Positions 21,969 through 27,874 of a stretch of 27,908 bases of DNA are shown here, piece after piece. This DNA comes from a virus. The stretch covers positions 1 to 27,908 of IMG/VR virus record IMGVR_UViG_3300047476_000242; one strand, written 5' to 3'. The notes under the pieces were generated by a model. The model worked only from the letters and a program-made list of their open reading frames with translations. It was not told the DNA's origin and did no database searches. Numbering within the stretch: the stretch's first letter is position 1; each line of letters opens with the position of its first letter. The position numbers and the translations under genes were made by a program.

Positions 21969-22316
21969 ATGCAACAATCCGAACATCAAGAACAAGTTGC
22001 CGTGATTCAATGGTTTCGCATGGCATATCCAAAGTTGATAATGTTTTCCATTCCCAACGCGGCAAAGCGTAGCCCGCAACTGGCCAGTTACATGAAAGCC
22101 GAAGGAATGTTGGCTGGCGTGTCGGATTTGTTTTTAATGAAACCAAACAAAACGCATCATGGCTTGTTTATTGAAATGAAGTCAAAGGCTGGCAAAGTTT
22201 CAGACCAGCAAGAATATTTTATTGGCATGGCAAAAGCAAATGGGTATGCGGCTTGCGTATGTTATTCATTTGATGAAGCACAGGCGGCAATTACAAATTA
22301 CTTGCATGATGTATAA
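21969..22316 (+). CDS. VRR-NUC domain nuclease
   Basis: A 115-residue protein, start ATG 21969 preceded by GAAAG; a GTG at 21960 would add three residues. It is a minimal PD-(D/E)XK nuclease of the VRR-NUC family: conserved EHQEQVAVIQWF (5-16), PNAAKRS (29-35), GVSDLFL (50-56, metal ligand D53), LFIEMKSKAGKVSDQQ (66-81, catalytic E69 and K71). Stand-alone VRR-NUC proteins are common in phage replication regions and are thought to cut branched DNA. First gene of the rightward block; motif copy B starts within its end. Confidence 0.9.
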   Translation: MQQSEHQEQVAVIQWFRMAYPKLIMFSIPNAAKRSPQLASYMKAEGMLAGVSDLFLMKPNKTHHGLFIEMKSKAGKVSDQQEYFIGMAKANGYAACVCYSFDEAQAAITNYLHDV

Positions 22317-22331
22317 ATAGCAATGTAGAAT
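22303..22331 (+). promoter_or_regulatory. Candidate promoter and control motif copy B before the replication genes
   Basis: TTGCAT (22303-22308), 17 bases, TAGAAT (22326-22331). The -35 match is weak (three of six), the -10 match is five of six. CAATGTAGAAT at 22321-22331 is preceded directly by TGTATAAATAG (22310-22320), both also present in the divergent region. It lies at the end of the VRR-NUC gene and would drive the replication initiator gene. Confidence 0.45.
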
Positions 22332-22424
22332 GATTTTGGCTAGGTTATGCAGACCGAAAAGCGGAATCATCACCCGCCTGCCAATTTTCCTATAGATGAC
22401 AACCTTATGATGAGAGGGCAAAAC

Positions 22425-23180
22425 ATGGATTGGTTCAGACACGATTCAAATGCTAATTTAGACGACAAACTTCAGGAAGTATTGCTTGATTACGGCCTTG
22501 AAGGGTATGGTCTTTATTGGTATTGCATTGAATTAATTGTTGGCCGAGTGGCCGCAGATAACATCACATTTGAATTAAAGCACGATGCAAGGGTTATTGC
22601 CCGCAATACAGGTTCAACGCCGCAAAAAGTCGAAGAAATGATGAAACGATTTGTTGATGTTGGATTGTTTGAAAACTTTGACGGCACGATTACTTGTTTA
22701 AAGGTTGCAAAGCGTTTAATGACATCCGCAACAAGCAACCCGCAAATGCGAAATTTAATTCAAAATATTAAAGAAAATCAAGGTGTTGAAGAACCATCAC
22801 GACACCGTCATGACGGCGTCATGCTAGATAAGATAAGAATAGATAAGATTAGAGAAGAAAAGAAAACAAAATACACGCCGCAAATTCCTGCGGAATTATT
22901 GGCTGATTATTTAAAGTTAAGAAAAGCCAAGAAAACAGGCGAATTAACCGAAACCGCTTTTAAAGGGATTGAACGCGAGGCGTTAAAGGCTGGCATTGAT
23001 GCGGAACGTGCAATTCAAATATGTTGTGAACGTGGATGGGTTGGCTTTAAGGCTGAATGGATTCAGGCAAAATCACAAAAACAATCATTTCAGGATTCAC
23101 GCGAGGCGGCCGCAAGAACGGCATTTGGTTCATTGCTGACAAATCAGTTTCAGGTTGAAAAGGTGATTGGTGATGAATAA
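22425..23180 (+). CDS. Replication initiator-like protein (DUF4373 / Lin1244-type N-terminus)
   Basis: A 251-residue protein. I use ATG 22425, behind GAGAGGG with a 6-base spacer, because the family starts with M-W-F-HD (here MDWFRHDSNANLDDKL); an in-frame ATG at 22347 would add 26 residues without a good ribosome-binding site. The N-terminal domain (about 1-105) is a winged-helix of the DUF4373 kind: LLDYGLEGYGLYWYCIELI, then IARNTGSTPQKVEEMMKRFVDVGLFE. A charged linker (KIRIDKIREEKK) leads to a helical C-terminal domain (about 140-250) with ERGWVGFKAEWI, seen in phage primosome proteins. Probably binds the origin and, with the P-like loader next, recruits the host helicase. Confidence 0.8.
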   Translation: MDWFRHDSNANLDDKLQEVLLDYGLEGYGLYWYCIELIVGRVAADNITFELKHDARVIARNTGSTPQKVEEMMKRFVDVGLFENFDGTITCLKVAKRLMTSATSNPQMRNLIQNIKENQGVEEPSRHRHDGVMLDKIRIDKIREEKKTKYTPQIPAELLADYLKLRKAKKTGELTETAFKGIEREALKAGIDAERAIQICCERGWVGFKAEWIQAKSQKQSFQDSREAAARTAFGSLLTNQFQVEKVIGDE

Positions 23181-23553
23181 ACAACCTTTACCATTGGAAT
23201 GGATTGAACGCATATTTCAACGCTTGCATGGCCGATTTGGCAATTCATTCACAGACAAATTTAAAATGGGTCAGTATGACAACCAAGGCAACGACATTGG
23301 ATTGTTAAACGCCAAGCATGTTTGGTCTGAAGAATTGGCAGGCATATCACCTGAACGCATAAAGAATGGTTTGCTGGCAACTTATGAATACGCGCCATCA
23401 TGTGACCAATTTAAGGCGCAATGCAAATCAACACCTATTGCACACCAAGACTTTGCAAAACTGCCAGCACCGCCAAAGGATTTGCAGAAAGCCGCAGAAA
23501 ATTTGGCCAAGATAAAAAATATTCTACAAACAACATGGCATGAAACGTTATGA
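23173..23553 (+). CDS. P-like helicase loader
   Basis: A 126-residue protein starting at ATG 23173, inside the end of the initiator gene. The LEWIERIFQRLHGRFGNSFTDKF block (about 8-30) and NAKHVWSEELAGISPERIKNGLLAT (about 47-71) match the small phage replication proteins of the lambda P/helicase-loader type, where an initial IFxRL-xxYG motif precedes W-xEL-G-xxxxIxxGL. A proline-containing element PSCDQFKAQC follows, as usual in this group. It would load the host replicative helicase onto the origin. No ATPase motif, consistent with the non-ATPase loader type. Confidence 0.75.
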   Translation: MNKQPLPLEWIERIFQRLHGRFGNSFTDKFKMGQYDNQGNDIGLLNAKHVWSEELAGISPERIKNGLLATYEYAPSCDQFKAQCKSTPIAHQDFAKLPAPPKDLQKAAENLAKIKNILQTTWHETL

Positions 23554-24134
23554 AGTCAGAATTTACAATTCAACAAATTGACAAACAAACATGTGCTGGC
23601 ATTCTTTTAAAGTTTCATTATTTAAAAGATATTTCAAAAGGATTTAAAACTGGATTTAATTACGGATTGTTTAAAGAAAATAATTGTGTTGGTGTTGTTA
23701 TATTTACAGGTTTTCCAGTTCCCGAATTGGCAAAAGGCATGTTAGGTCTTGAACGCAATCAGCAAGACGGTCTTTTTGAATTAAGTAGATTGTGTTTAAT
23801 TCCTGAAATACAACAAACTGAACATAATATTGCAACATGGTTTGTTTCAAGGGCAATAAGGCAATTAAGAAAAGACACCAATGTTCGCGTCATATTATCT
23901 TATGCGGATGTTGATTTTCATAATGGCACAGTTTATAAAGCCGCAAATTTTACTTATTACGGAATGACTGCTAGTAAAAAAGATTTTTGGATTAAAAAAT
24001 TTGATGGCACATTTATTAAACATAGTCGTGGAAAAGTTAAAGGAATTGATGGCGAATGGCGTGAACGTTCAAGAAAGCACAGGTTTGCAATGATTTTTGA
24101 TAATTCATTAAATGTGTTATGGCAAAAACAATAA
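23550..24134 (+). CDS. Mom-like DNA modification protein (GNAT fold)
   Basis: A 194-residue protein overlapping the loader stop (ATGA). It shows the pattern of the phage Mom-like family: an early HYLK (23-26), YGLF and CVGVVIFTGFP strands (38-56), FELSRLCLIPEI (76-87), then NIATWFVSRAIRQLRK (93-108), and the signature ILSYADVDFHNGTVYKAANFTYYG (115-138). In phage Mu, Mom converts adenine to N6-carbamoylmethyl-adenine and so protects phage DNA from restriction. Whether this protein makes the same base is not known, but DNA hypermodification is the best prediction. The C-terminal part is basic (KHSRGKVKGIDGEWRERSRKH), suited to DNA contact. Confidence 0.75.
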   Translation: MKSEFTIQQIDKQTCAGILLKFHYLKDISKGFKTGFNYGLFKENNCVGVVIFTGFPVPELAKGMLGLERNQQDGLFELSRLCLIPEIQQTEHNIATWFVSRAIRQLRKDTNVRVILSYADVDFHNGTVYKAANFTYYGMTASKKDFWIKKFDGTFIKHSRGKVKGIDGEWRERSRKHRFAMIFDNSLNVLWQKQ

Positions 24135-24137
24135 AAT

Positions 24138-24148
24138 ATTCTACATTG
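24138..24148 (-). repeat. Control motif CAATGTAGAAT, copy C
   Basis: Identical to copy B and in the opposite orientation (read on the minus strand). It lies in the 42-base gap after the Mom-like gene. Copies B and C therefore bracket the initiator, loader and Mom-like genes. Confidence 0.5.
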
Positions 24149-24168
24149 TCATTAATTTATAGTATAAA
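24140..24168 (+). promoter_or_regulatory. Candidate promoter for a leaderless mRNA
   Basis: TCTACA (24140-24145, four of six), 17 bases, TATAAA (24163-24168, five of six). The expected start point, near 24175, falls on the ATG at 24177, and that ATG has no Shine-Dalgarno sequence. The element overlaps control motif copy C. Confidence 0.5.
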
Positions 24169-24176
24169 ATTACACA

Positions 24177-24353
24177 ATGATTGAACGGCGATATACAGTG
24201 ATTGATGAATTTGGCGAACCAATCCGCAAATTTTACACGCGGGGTGACGCACGGGCGTTTATTGAAAAACGGCCTGAAATGAAAATTGTTGTTGCACCAA
24301 AAAAAGATATATTTGACAAATTGCTTGATGATGTTGGTCAAGCCCCATTTTAA
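24177..24353 (+). CDS. Small hypothetical protein, 58 residues, possibly translated from a leaderless mRNA
   Basis: ATG 24177 begins MIERRYTVIDEFGEPIRKFY, followed by TRGDARAFIEKRPEMKIVV and KKDIFDKLLDDVGQAPF. Looks like a small beta-alpha fold with a charged C-terminal helix. Upstream is an A/T-rich promoter-like stretch and no ribosome-binding site. The AAGGA of the following Cro-like gene lies at its stop codon, so the two are probably read together. Function unknown. Confidence 0.7.
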   Translation: MIERRYTVIDEFGEPIRKFYTRGDARAFIEKRPEMKIVVAPKKDIFDKLLDDVGQAPF

Positions 24354-24362
24354 GGACAAAAC

Positions 24363-24533
24363 ATGACCGGTGATGAATTAAAAAAATACCGAAATCAAAT
24401 GGCGTTGACACAAACGCAACTGGCCGCCGCAATTGATAGAACACGGGACATGATTGCCAAATATGAATCAGGCAAATACCCAATCCCGCAAAAGATTAAA
24501 GAAAAGATTTGGGCAATGGCGCGTGGAAGTTAA
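24363..24533 (+). CDS. Cro/C1-type helix-turn-helix protein, 56 residues
   Basis: A compact XRE-family DNA-binding protein. MTGDELKKYRNQMALTQTQL is helix 1 and the start of helix 2, and AAAIDRTRDMIAKYESGKYP is the turn and recognition helix, with the typical LTQ-LA-(8)-I-YE-G spacing. AAGGA precedes the start. It has no second domain, so it resembles Cro rather than a CI repressor. It may bind the repeats in the divergent region or the motif near 24140. Overlapped by the next gene. Confidence 0.85.
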   Translation: MTGDELKKYRNQMALTQTQLAAAIDRTRDMIAKYESGKYPIPQKIKEKIWAMARGS

Positions 24534-24786
24534 ATGGGAAACTTGGGGCAAGTATGCCGTAAAGACAAAAGGCTATTCAATCAGCAAGGCAATGATTGAC
24601 GGCAAATGGCTTTATACATTATGGAAACTGCCCGCAACATCACTTGGAAACTTTGGGAGTGCAAATGACGCAAAAAAAGCGCACTTGGAATTTGTCAGAA
24701 ATGAACCGACCAAATCTGATTCAGTTGATTCAGGAATTGGATTGCAAGCAGGATTGGCAAATAATTATTCAAAAGCCAAAGGATAA
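24523..24786 (+). CDS. Hypothetical protein, GTG start, overlapping Cro-like and NinB genes
   Basis: An 87-residue frame. I use GTG 24523 (VEVKWETWGKYAVKTKGYSI...) because there is no ATG in a suitable place; the frame is open further upstream, inside the HTH gene. The part VKTKGYSISKAMIDGKWLYTLW-LGNFGSANDAKKAHLEF (about 13-62) looks like a small phage beta-alpha domain of the type GYxISK-xxxGK-xYTLW. The C-terminal 40 residues overlap the NinB gene by 122 bases, unusually long for this genome. Start and C-terminus are less certain than the body. Confidence 0.55.
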   Translation: MEVKWETWGKYAVKTKGYSISKAMIDGKWLYTLWKLPATSLGNFGSANDAKKAHLEFVRNEPTKSDSVDSGIGLQAGLANNYSKAKG

Positions 24787-25033
24787 AAGAACGCTTGAAC
24801 AAAATGCAAGGTTGTGGCCGTTATACAAAAGCATTGGTGATTGCTTGGGTTACACTGAAGACGAAATGCACCTTTTAATGGGGTATAAGTTTTTAAGACG
24901 GCATGAATATGTTGGTGATGTAATGGTTGAATACATTGAAAGCACAACTGAATTAGACACAAAACAAATGGCGCAGTATCAGGAAAGCATTGAAATTTGG
25001 GCATCACAAATGGGCTGGTCTTGGGATGAATAA
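24665..25033 (+). CDS. NinB-like recombination protein
   Basis: A 122-residue protein from ATG 24665, which has GGGAG six bases upstream. The NinB pattern is clear: KPKDKRTLEQNARLWPLYKSIGDCLGYTEDEMHLLMGYKFL (about 37-77; family RTxxQNxxLWPLL...) and a C-terminal STTELDTKQMAQYQESIEIWASQMGW (about 92-117; family STT-L---M--F---IE-FA---GI). In lambda and related phages NinB (Orf) helps RecF-pathway/Red recombination. Together with ERF, YqaJ and the Ref-like nuclease it forms part of a large recombination set. Confidence 0.88.
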   Translation: MTQKKRTWNLSEMNRPNLIQLIQELDCKQDWQIIIQKPKDKRTLEQNARLWPLYKSIGDCLGYTEDEMHLLMGYKFLRRHEYVGDVMVEYIESTTELDTKQMAQYQESIEIWASQMGWSWDE

Positions 25034-25487
25034 CAAAGTAGCATTGTCATTAACTGAAGTATTGCAGGCGGCAAACGCAGGAATATATCGCGTTGTTGAA
25101 AACATAAAGATTAATCGCGGCGGCACGCATGGGTTAAAGAATAACAACGATTGGAATTTGCATATTGAAGGTGCGTTGGCTGAATGTGCGTTGGCAAAGT
25201 TTTTGAATGTGTATTGGGAAGGCAAGGGAAGTTTCAACGGCGTGGATGTTGGAAGCGTTGATGCCCGTTCGACCCGACACGAAAAAGGTTGTTTGATTAT
25301 TCATCCCAGTGATGATGACAATCGCAAATATTATTTATTAACTGGATTTGATGGGAATTACATTGTGCGAGGCTGGATTTGGGGGCGCGATGCTAAAAAT
25401 CAAATTTATTGGACTGACCCAACAGGTAAAAACAGACCGGCTTACTTTATACCGCAAAGCAAACTTAATGGAGTGGATGCAAAATGA
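25026..25487 (+). CDS. Hypothetical protein, possible PD-(D/E)XK-like fold
   Basis: A 153-residue protein, ATG 25026 overlapping the NinB stop. Conserved-looking blocks: WNLHIEGALAECALAKFLNVYW (about 38-59), GVDVGSVDARSTRH (about 67-80), CLIIHPSDDDNRKYYLL (about 83-99), YIVRGWIWGRDAKNQ (about 104-118) and FIPQSKL near the end. The E-GALAExA helix, a D-x5-D-x-R strand and a later strand pair recall nuclease folds, but the lysine of the catalytic motif is replaced by R (DAR), so activity is unclear. Similar unnamed proteins occur in phage replication regions. Treat the fold as a hypothesis. Confidence 0.6.
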   Translation: MNNKVALSLTEVLQAANAGIYRVVENIKINRGGTHGLKNNNDWNLHIEGALAECALAKFLNVYWEGKGSFNGVDVGSVDARSTRHEKGCLIIHPSDDDNRKYYLLTGFDGNYIVRGWIWGRDAKNQIYWTDPTGKNRPAYFIPQSKLNGVDAK

Positions 25488-25759
25488 TTCTTGAACAAGA
25501 TATTCGTGAAAAGTTTGAAAAATGGGCTGGTCAGCAAAATCACAACCTGACACGACACCCAACAAACAACGATTTTTATTATAACCGCGATGTTTCAATG
25601 TTATGGGTGTGTTATGCCGAAGCGTATGCACAAGGCCGCATGGATGAAAACGCAAGCATTCAAGATTTGCTTGAAGACGCATTTGATGATGCCCCTGAAA
25701 CAGAATTGCCAGTTGTCGCAAATATTTTGTATGAACGCAGTGAAGGTTTGGATGAATAA
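25484..25759 (+). CDS. Small acidic hypothetical protein, 91 residues
   Basis: Start ATG overlaps the previous stop (ATGA). Sequence contains IREKFEKWAGQQNHNLTRHP then DFYYNRDVSMLWVCYAEAYAQGRMDENASI, a helical pattern I have seen in short phage proteins with a W-x-A...GR core; the C-terminus is strongly acidic (DLLEDAFDDAPETELP). No known activity. Probably an early helper or regulator. Confidence 0.7.
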   Translation: MILEQDIREKFEKWAGQQNHNLTRHPTNNDFYYNRDVSMLWVCYAEAYAQGRMDENASIQDLLEDAFDDAPETELPVVANILYERSEGLDE

Positions 25760-25762
25760 ACA

Positions 25763-25954
25763 ATGTTGTTGAGTGATTATCCTTATTATCACCCATTGCG
25801 TAACACGCCATTAATTGAAATTGGTGCTGAATATCAGATAAAAGACAGTAAAGTTTGGGCAAAGGTAACGCCGCCTTATGGAATCGCCAATAAAACTTTT
25901 AATGAATTGGGCGCAGTTTGGACAAAATGGGATAAATGGAAAGCCACAAAATGA
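25763..25954 (+). CDS. Small hypothetical protein, 63 residues
   Basis: Start ATG 25763 follows the previous stop by three bases, the stop overlaps the Ref-like gene start (ATGA). Contains PYYHPLRNTPLIEIGAEYQI (about 7-26) and a tryptophan-rich basic end WTKWDKWKATK. No motif recognised. Overlap and spacing support a real gene. Confidence 0.65.
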   Translation: MLLSDYPYYHPLRNTPLIEIGAEYQIKDSKVWAKVTPPYGIANKTFNELGAVWTKWDKWKATK

Positions 25955-26235
25955 CAAAGGCTGAAAAGCAAAGGTTTCAAAGGATGGTTGATTTGGGATG
26001 TATTATTTGTTTGCGTGGTGGTTGGGGACATTCACAACCTGAAATTCATCACATACGCAAAGGTCAAGGGGTAGGCCAGCGGGCTAGTCACGACAAAACA
26101 ATTCCATTATGCCCAGCACATCACCGCACTGGGGGATATGGCGTTGCTATACACGCAGGGCAAAAGGCGTTTGAAAATAAATTTGGGGATGAACATTTTT
26201 TGTTAGAATATACCAATCAATTAATAGGGGCGTAA
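25951..26235 (+). CDS. Ref-like HNH nuclease (RecA-dependent nuclease family)
   Basis: A 94-residue protein from ATG 25951. It shows the small Ref-type core: CIIC (17-20), EIHHIRKG (31-38), RASHDKTIPLCPAHHRTG (44-61) and IHAG (67-70), with H33, H34, C17, C20, C54, H57 and H58 as likely zinc and catalytic residues. P1 Ref is a nuclease that cuts at D-loops made by RecA and increases recombination. The P1 protein has an extra N-terminal arm that is absent here. Fits the recombination-rich gene set of this phage. Confidence 0.85.
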   Translation: MTKAEKQRFQRMVDLGCIICLRGGWGHSQPEIHHIRKGQGVGQRASHDKTIPLCPAHHRTGGYGVAIHAGQKAFENKFGDEHFLLEYTNQLIGA

Positions 26236-26236
26236 C

Positions 26237-26641
26237 ATGAAACAGACATTTACAGTTATTGAAGGCCGCATGAATGAACAAACGGTCACGCTTGGCGAAT
26301 TCTTTTTAACACTATTGCACAGCGCAACAAATACACATATTTTACATTTGCAAACTAAGTCATACGCTGAACACAAAGCGTTGCAGGGCTTTTATGAAAA
26401 CATTGCCGATTTAACTGACAGCATCATTGAAGCGTGTCAAGGTAAGAACCAACACATTGTGGAATATCCACACGCATACACACCGCCAATGGCAAATGGT
26501 CTTGATGAATTGAAAGCGTTGTCATTGTATGTGCAAGCAAACCGCAGTGTTGTTGGTGCTGATACAGAATTGCAGAATTTGGTTGATGAAGTGATGGCAT
26601 TGATTGATTCAACCATTTATAAACTTACATTCTTAAAATAA
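26237..26641 (+). CDS. Ferritin-like / DUF5856-like protein
   Basis: A 134-residue, fully helical protein, GGGG six bases before the ATG. The pattern LLHSATNTHILHLQTKSYAEHKALQGFYENIADLTDSIIEA (about 26-66) with H-H-L-T-x8-H and E at helix positions is like a Dps/ferritin-like four-helix protein of the phage DUF5856 type. In true Dps the iron site lies between subunits; here H35, H38, H46 and E54/D58 could bind metal. Function in phages is not established; possible role in DNA protection or nucleotide metabolism. The family call is by pattern. Confidence 0.62.
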   Translation: MKQTFTVIEGRMNEQTVTLGEFFLTLLHSATNTHILHLQTKSYAEHKALQGFYENIADLTDSIIEACQGKNQHIVEYPHAYTPPMANGLDELKALSLYVQANRSVVGADTELQNLVDEVMALIDSTIYKLTFLK

Positions 26642-26650
26642 GGATTGATT

Positions 26651-26923
26651 ATGAAACCTGAAGTTCAAGCGGCAGTGGATAAGTTAATCGCCAGTTATGG
26701 TGATGTTAAGCGTGAAGCCAAATCAATACAACTTGACCCAGTTGATGTTCGTGATGCATTCCTAAAATCAATGCCCGGCACAGTTGAACATTATGTGTTG
26801 GCCTTGTTGCATGACAATAACCCAGTCGGCACAATGACTGCGACAGTGATTAACAAGGGAAAGAAGTCAAAGGCAATGTTGATTAATGATGTGGTATTTC
26901 CTGATTCAGTCATTGAAGACTAG
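26651..26923 (+). CDS. Hypothetical protein, 90 residues
   Basis: ATG 26651 with AAGGATT upstream. Sequence MKPEVQAAVDKLIASYGDVKREAKSIQLDPVDVRDAFL is helical, then VEHYVLALLHDNNPVGTMTATV and a short C-terminal beta part with KGKKSKAMLINDVVFPDSVIED. No family recognised. It is followed by a 20-base gap and the Cys-rich gene. Confidence 0.68.
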   Translation: MKPEVQAAVDKLIASYGDVKREAKSIQLDPVDVRDAFLKSMPGTVEHYVLALLHDNNPVGTMTATVINKGKKSKAMLINDVVFPDSVIED

Positions 26924-26943
26924 ATAAAAAAGGATAAGATAAG

Positions 26944-27162
26944 ATGAAGAAAATTTATAATAATGTTGTTGAAGCATTAGCGGATGATGACGAAACAATG
27001 CAATCACCATGCAAACATGGCAACATTGTTATTAATCACGCTTGTTATTGCCATAATGAATCGCCTGATGCGCCTAGAAAGTGTCATGTTTGGCGCAACG
27101 TATTAGATTGGAATAAAAGCAATTGCGAATTGTTTGAAAATGCCGACAGCCCCGCTGAATAA
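26944..27162 (+). CDS. Cys-rich small protein, possible zinc-binding
   Basis: A 72-residue protein, AAAAAAGGATAAGATAAG before the start. Cysteines and histidines cluster in CKHGNIVINHACYCHNE (23-39) and RKCHVWRNVLDW (45-56), C61 near the end; this could hold one or two zinc ions. No exact family recognised; similar short proteins with a CxHG-CxC-CHxWR order occur in phage early regions. It overlaps the HNH gene by 23 bases. Confidence 0.65.
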   Translation: MKKIYNNVVEALADDDETMQSPCKHGNIVINHACYCHNESPDAPRKCHVWRNVLDWNKSNCELFENADSPAE

Positions 27163-27559
27163 CAAGTGCCGTGAATTGGGGTGCAATAACCCCAAGACAT
27201 CCCGTTCAACGTTTTGTGTCAATCATGGTGGTGGCATAACAGAAAAGGGAAAAGAGAACAGCAAGTTATACAGTCAAGGTTATTGGAAGAAGCAAAGACA
27301 GGCACAATTAAGCAAAGCCCCGTTATGTGCGGCATGTTTAATTAATGGTAAGGTGATACAGGCTGAACACATTGACCATGTATTCCCACATCGACAGAAT
27401 GCCGAACGCTTTAGACGCAACCTGTTTCAGTCATTATGCCCAACATGTCACACCATTAAGACACAGTTTGAGAATCGTGGGGTATATCTGTATTACAGCA
27501 AGCACGGTGTCATTACATACAATGATGCTGATTACAATAGAGTGATGAAGGATAGATAA
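27140..27559 (+). CDS. HNH endonuclease, likely near terminase genes
   Basis: A 139-residue protein from ATG 27140 (MPTAPLNNKC...). Zinc pairs C10/C15 and C26/H29 (CVNHGGG) precede the HNH core: CAAC (63-66), EHIDHVFPH (76-84; catalytic H77/H80), N94, LCPTCH (99-104). This is the small HNH protein usually encoded next to the terminase small subunit; in HK97-like phages it helps terminase cut cos sites. The window ends before the terminase genes, so this neighbourhood is expected, not seen. Confidence 0.88.
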   Translation: MPTAPLNNKCRELGCNNPKTSRSTFCVNHGGGITEKGKENSKLYSQGYWKKQRQAQLSKAPLCAACLINGKVIQAEHIDHVFPHRQNAERFRRNLFQSLCPTCHTIKTQFENRGVYLYYSKHGVITYNDADYNRVMKDR

Positions 27560-27562
27560 GAT

Positions 27563-27874
27563 ATGAACAAGACAGACATATTAAGAACGGCTGAAGAATG
27601 TATCACGGTCGATAGGCAATCCACACACGGGAACGCTGAAGACAACTTCAGTCGCATTGCCGCACTATGGACAGCATACTTTGACAATGCTTATTACTTT
27701 GATGCAAAGGATGTGGCCGCAATGATGGTGCTATTTAAGATGGCACGCTACAAAGCCAACCCATCACACCCTGACAACATGATTGATGCGTGTGGGTATG
27801 CCGCTTTTGCAGGCGAGATGGGATATGCAAGAAATATTGAGATGCCTGACATCCCCGAATTCAACGATTATTGA
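27563..27874 (+). CDS. DUF6378-like phage protein
   Basis: A 103-residue protein, AAGGATAGATAAGAT before the ATG. Helical, with DRQSTHGNAEDNFSRIAALWTAYF (17-40), DAKDVAAMMVLFKMARYKANP (47-67) and DNMIDACGYAAFAGEM (71-86), the ordered blocks of a family (DUF6378) found in many phages near replication or terminase genes. The acidic and histidine residues (H22, E26, D27, D50, D71, D75) resemble an all-alpha NTP pyrophosphatase (MazG-like) site, which would fit nucleotide-pool cleaning; this is inference. It is followed by 34 bases with a small inverted repeat, TTATTC/GAATAA, at the window edge. Confidence 0.75.
   Translation: MNKTDILRTAEECITVDRQSTHGNAEDNFSRIAALWTAYFDNAYYFDAKDVAAMMVLFKMARYKANPSHPDNMIDACGYAAFAGEMGYARNIEMPDIPEFNDY

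Noticed and set aside
22347-22424. Longer N-terminus for the replication initiator
   Set aside because: The ATG at 22347 lacks a good ribosome-binding site; the family starts at MDWFRHD (22425), where GAGAGGG is well spaced.
25338-25862. 174-codon minus-strand frame
   Set aside because: Lies opposite three coupled rightward genes, no ribosome-binding site and no recognisable domain.
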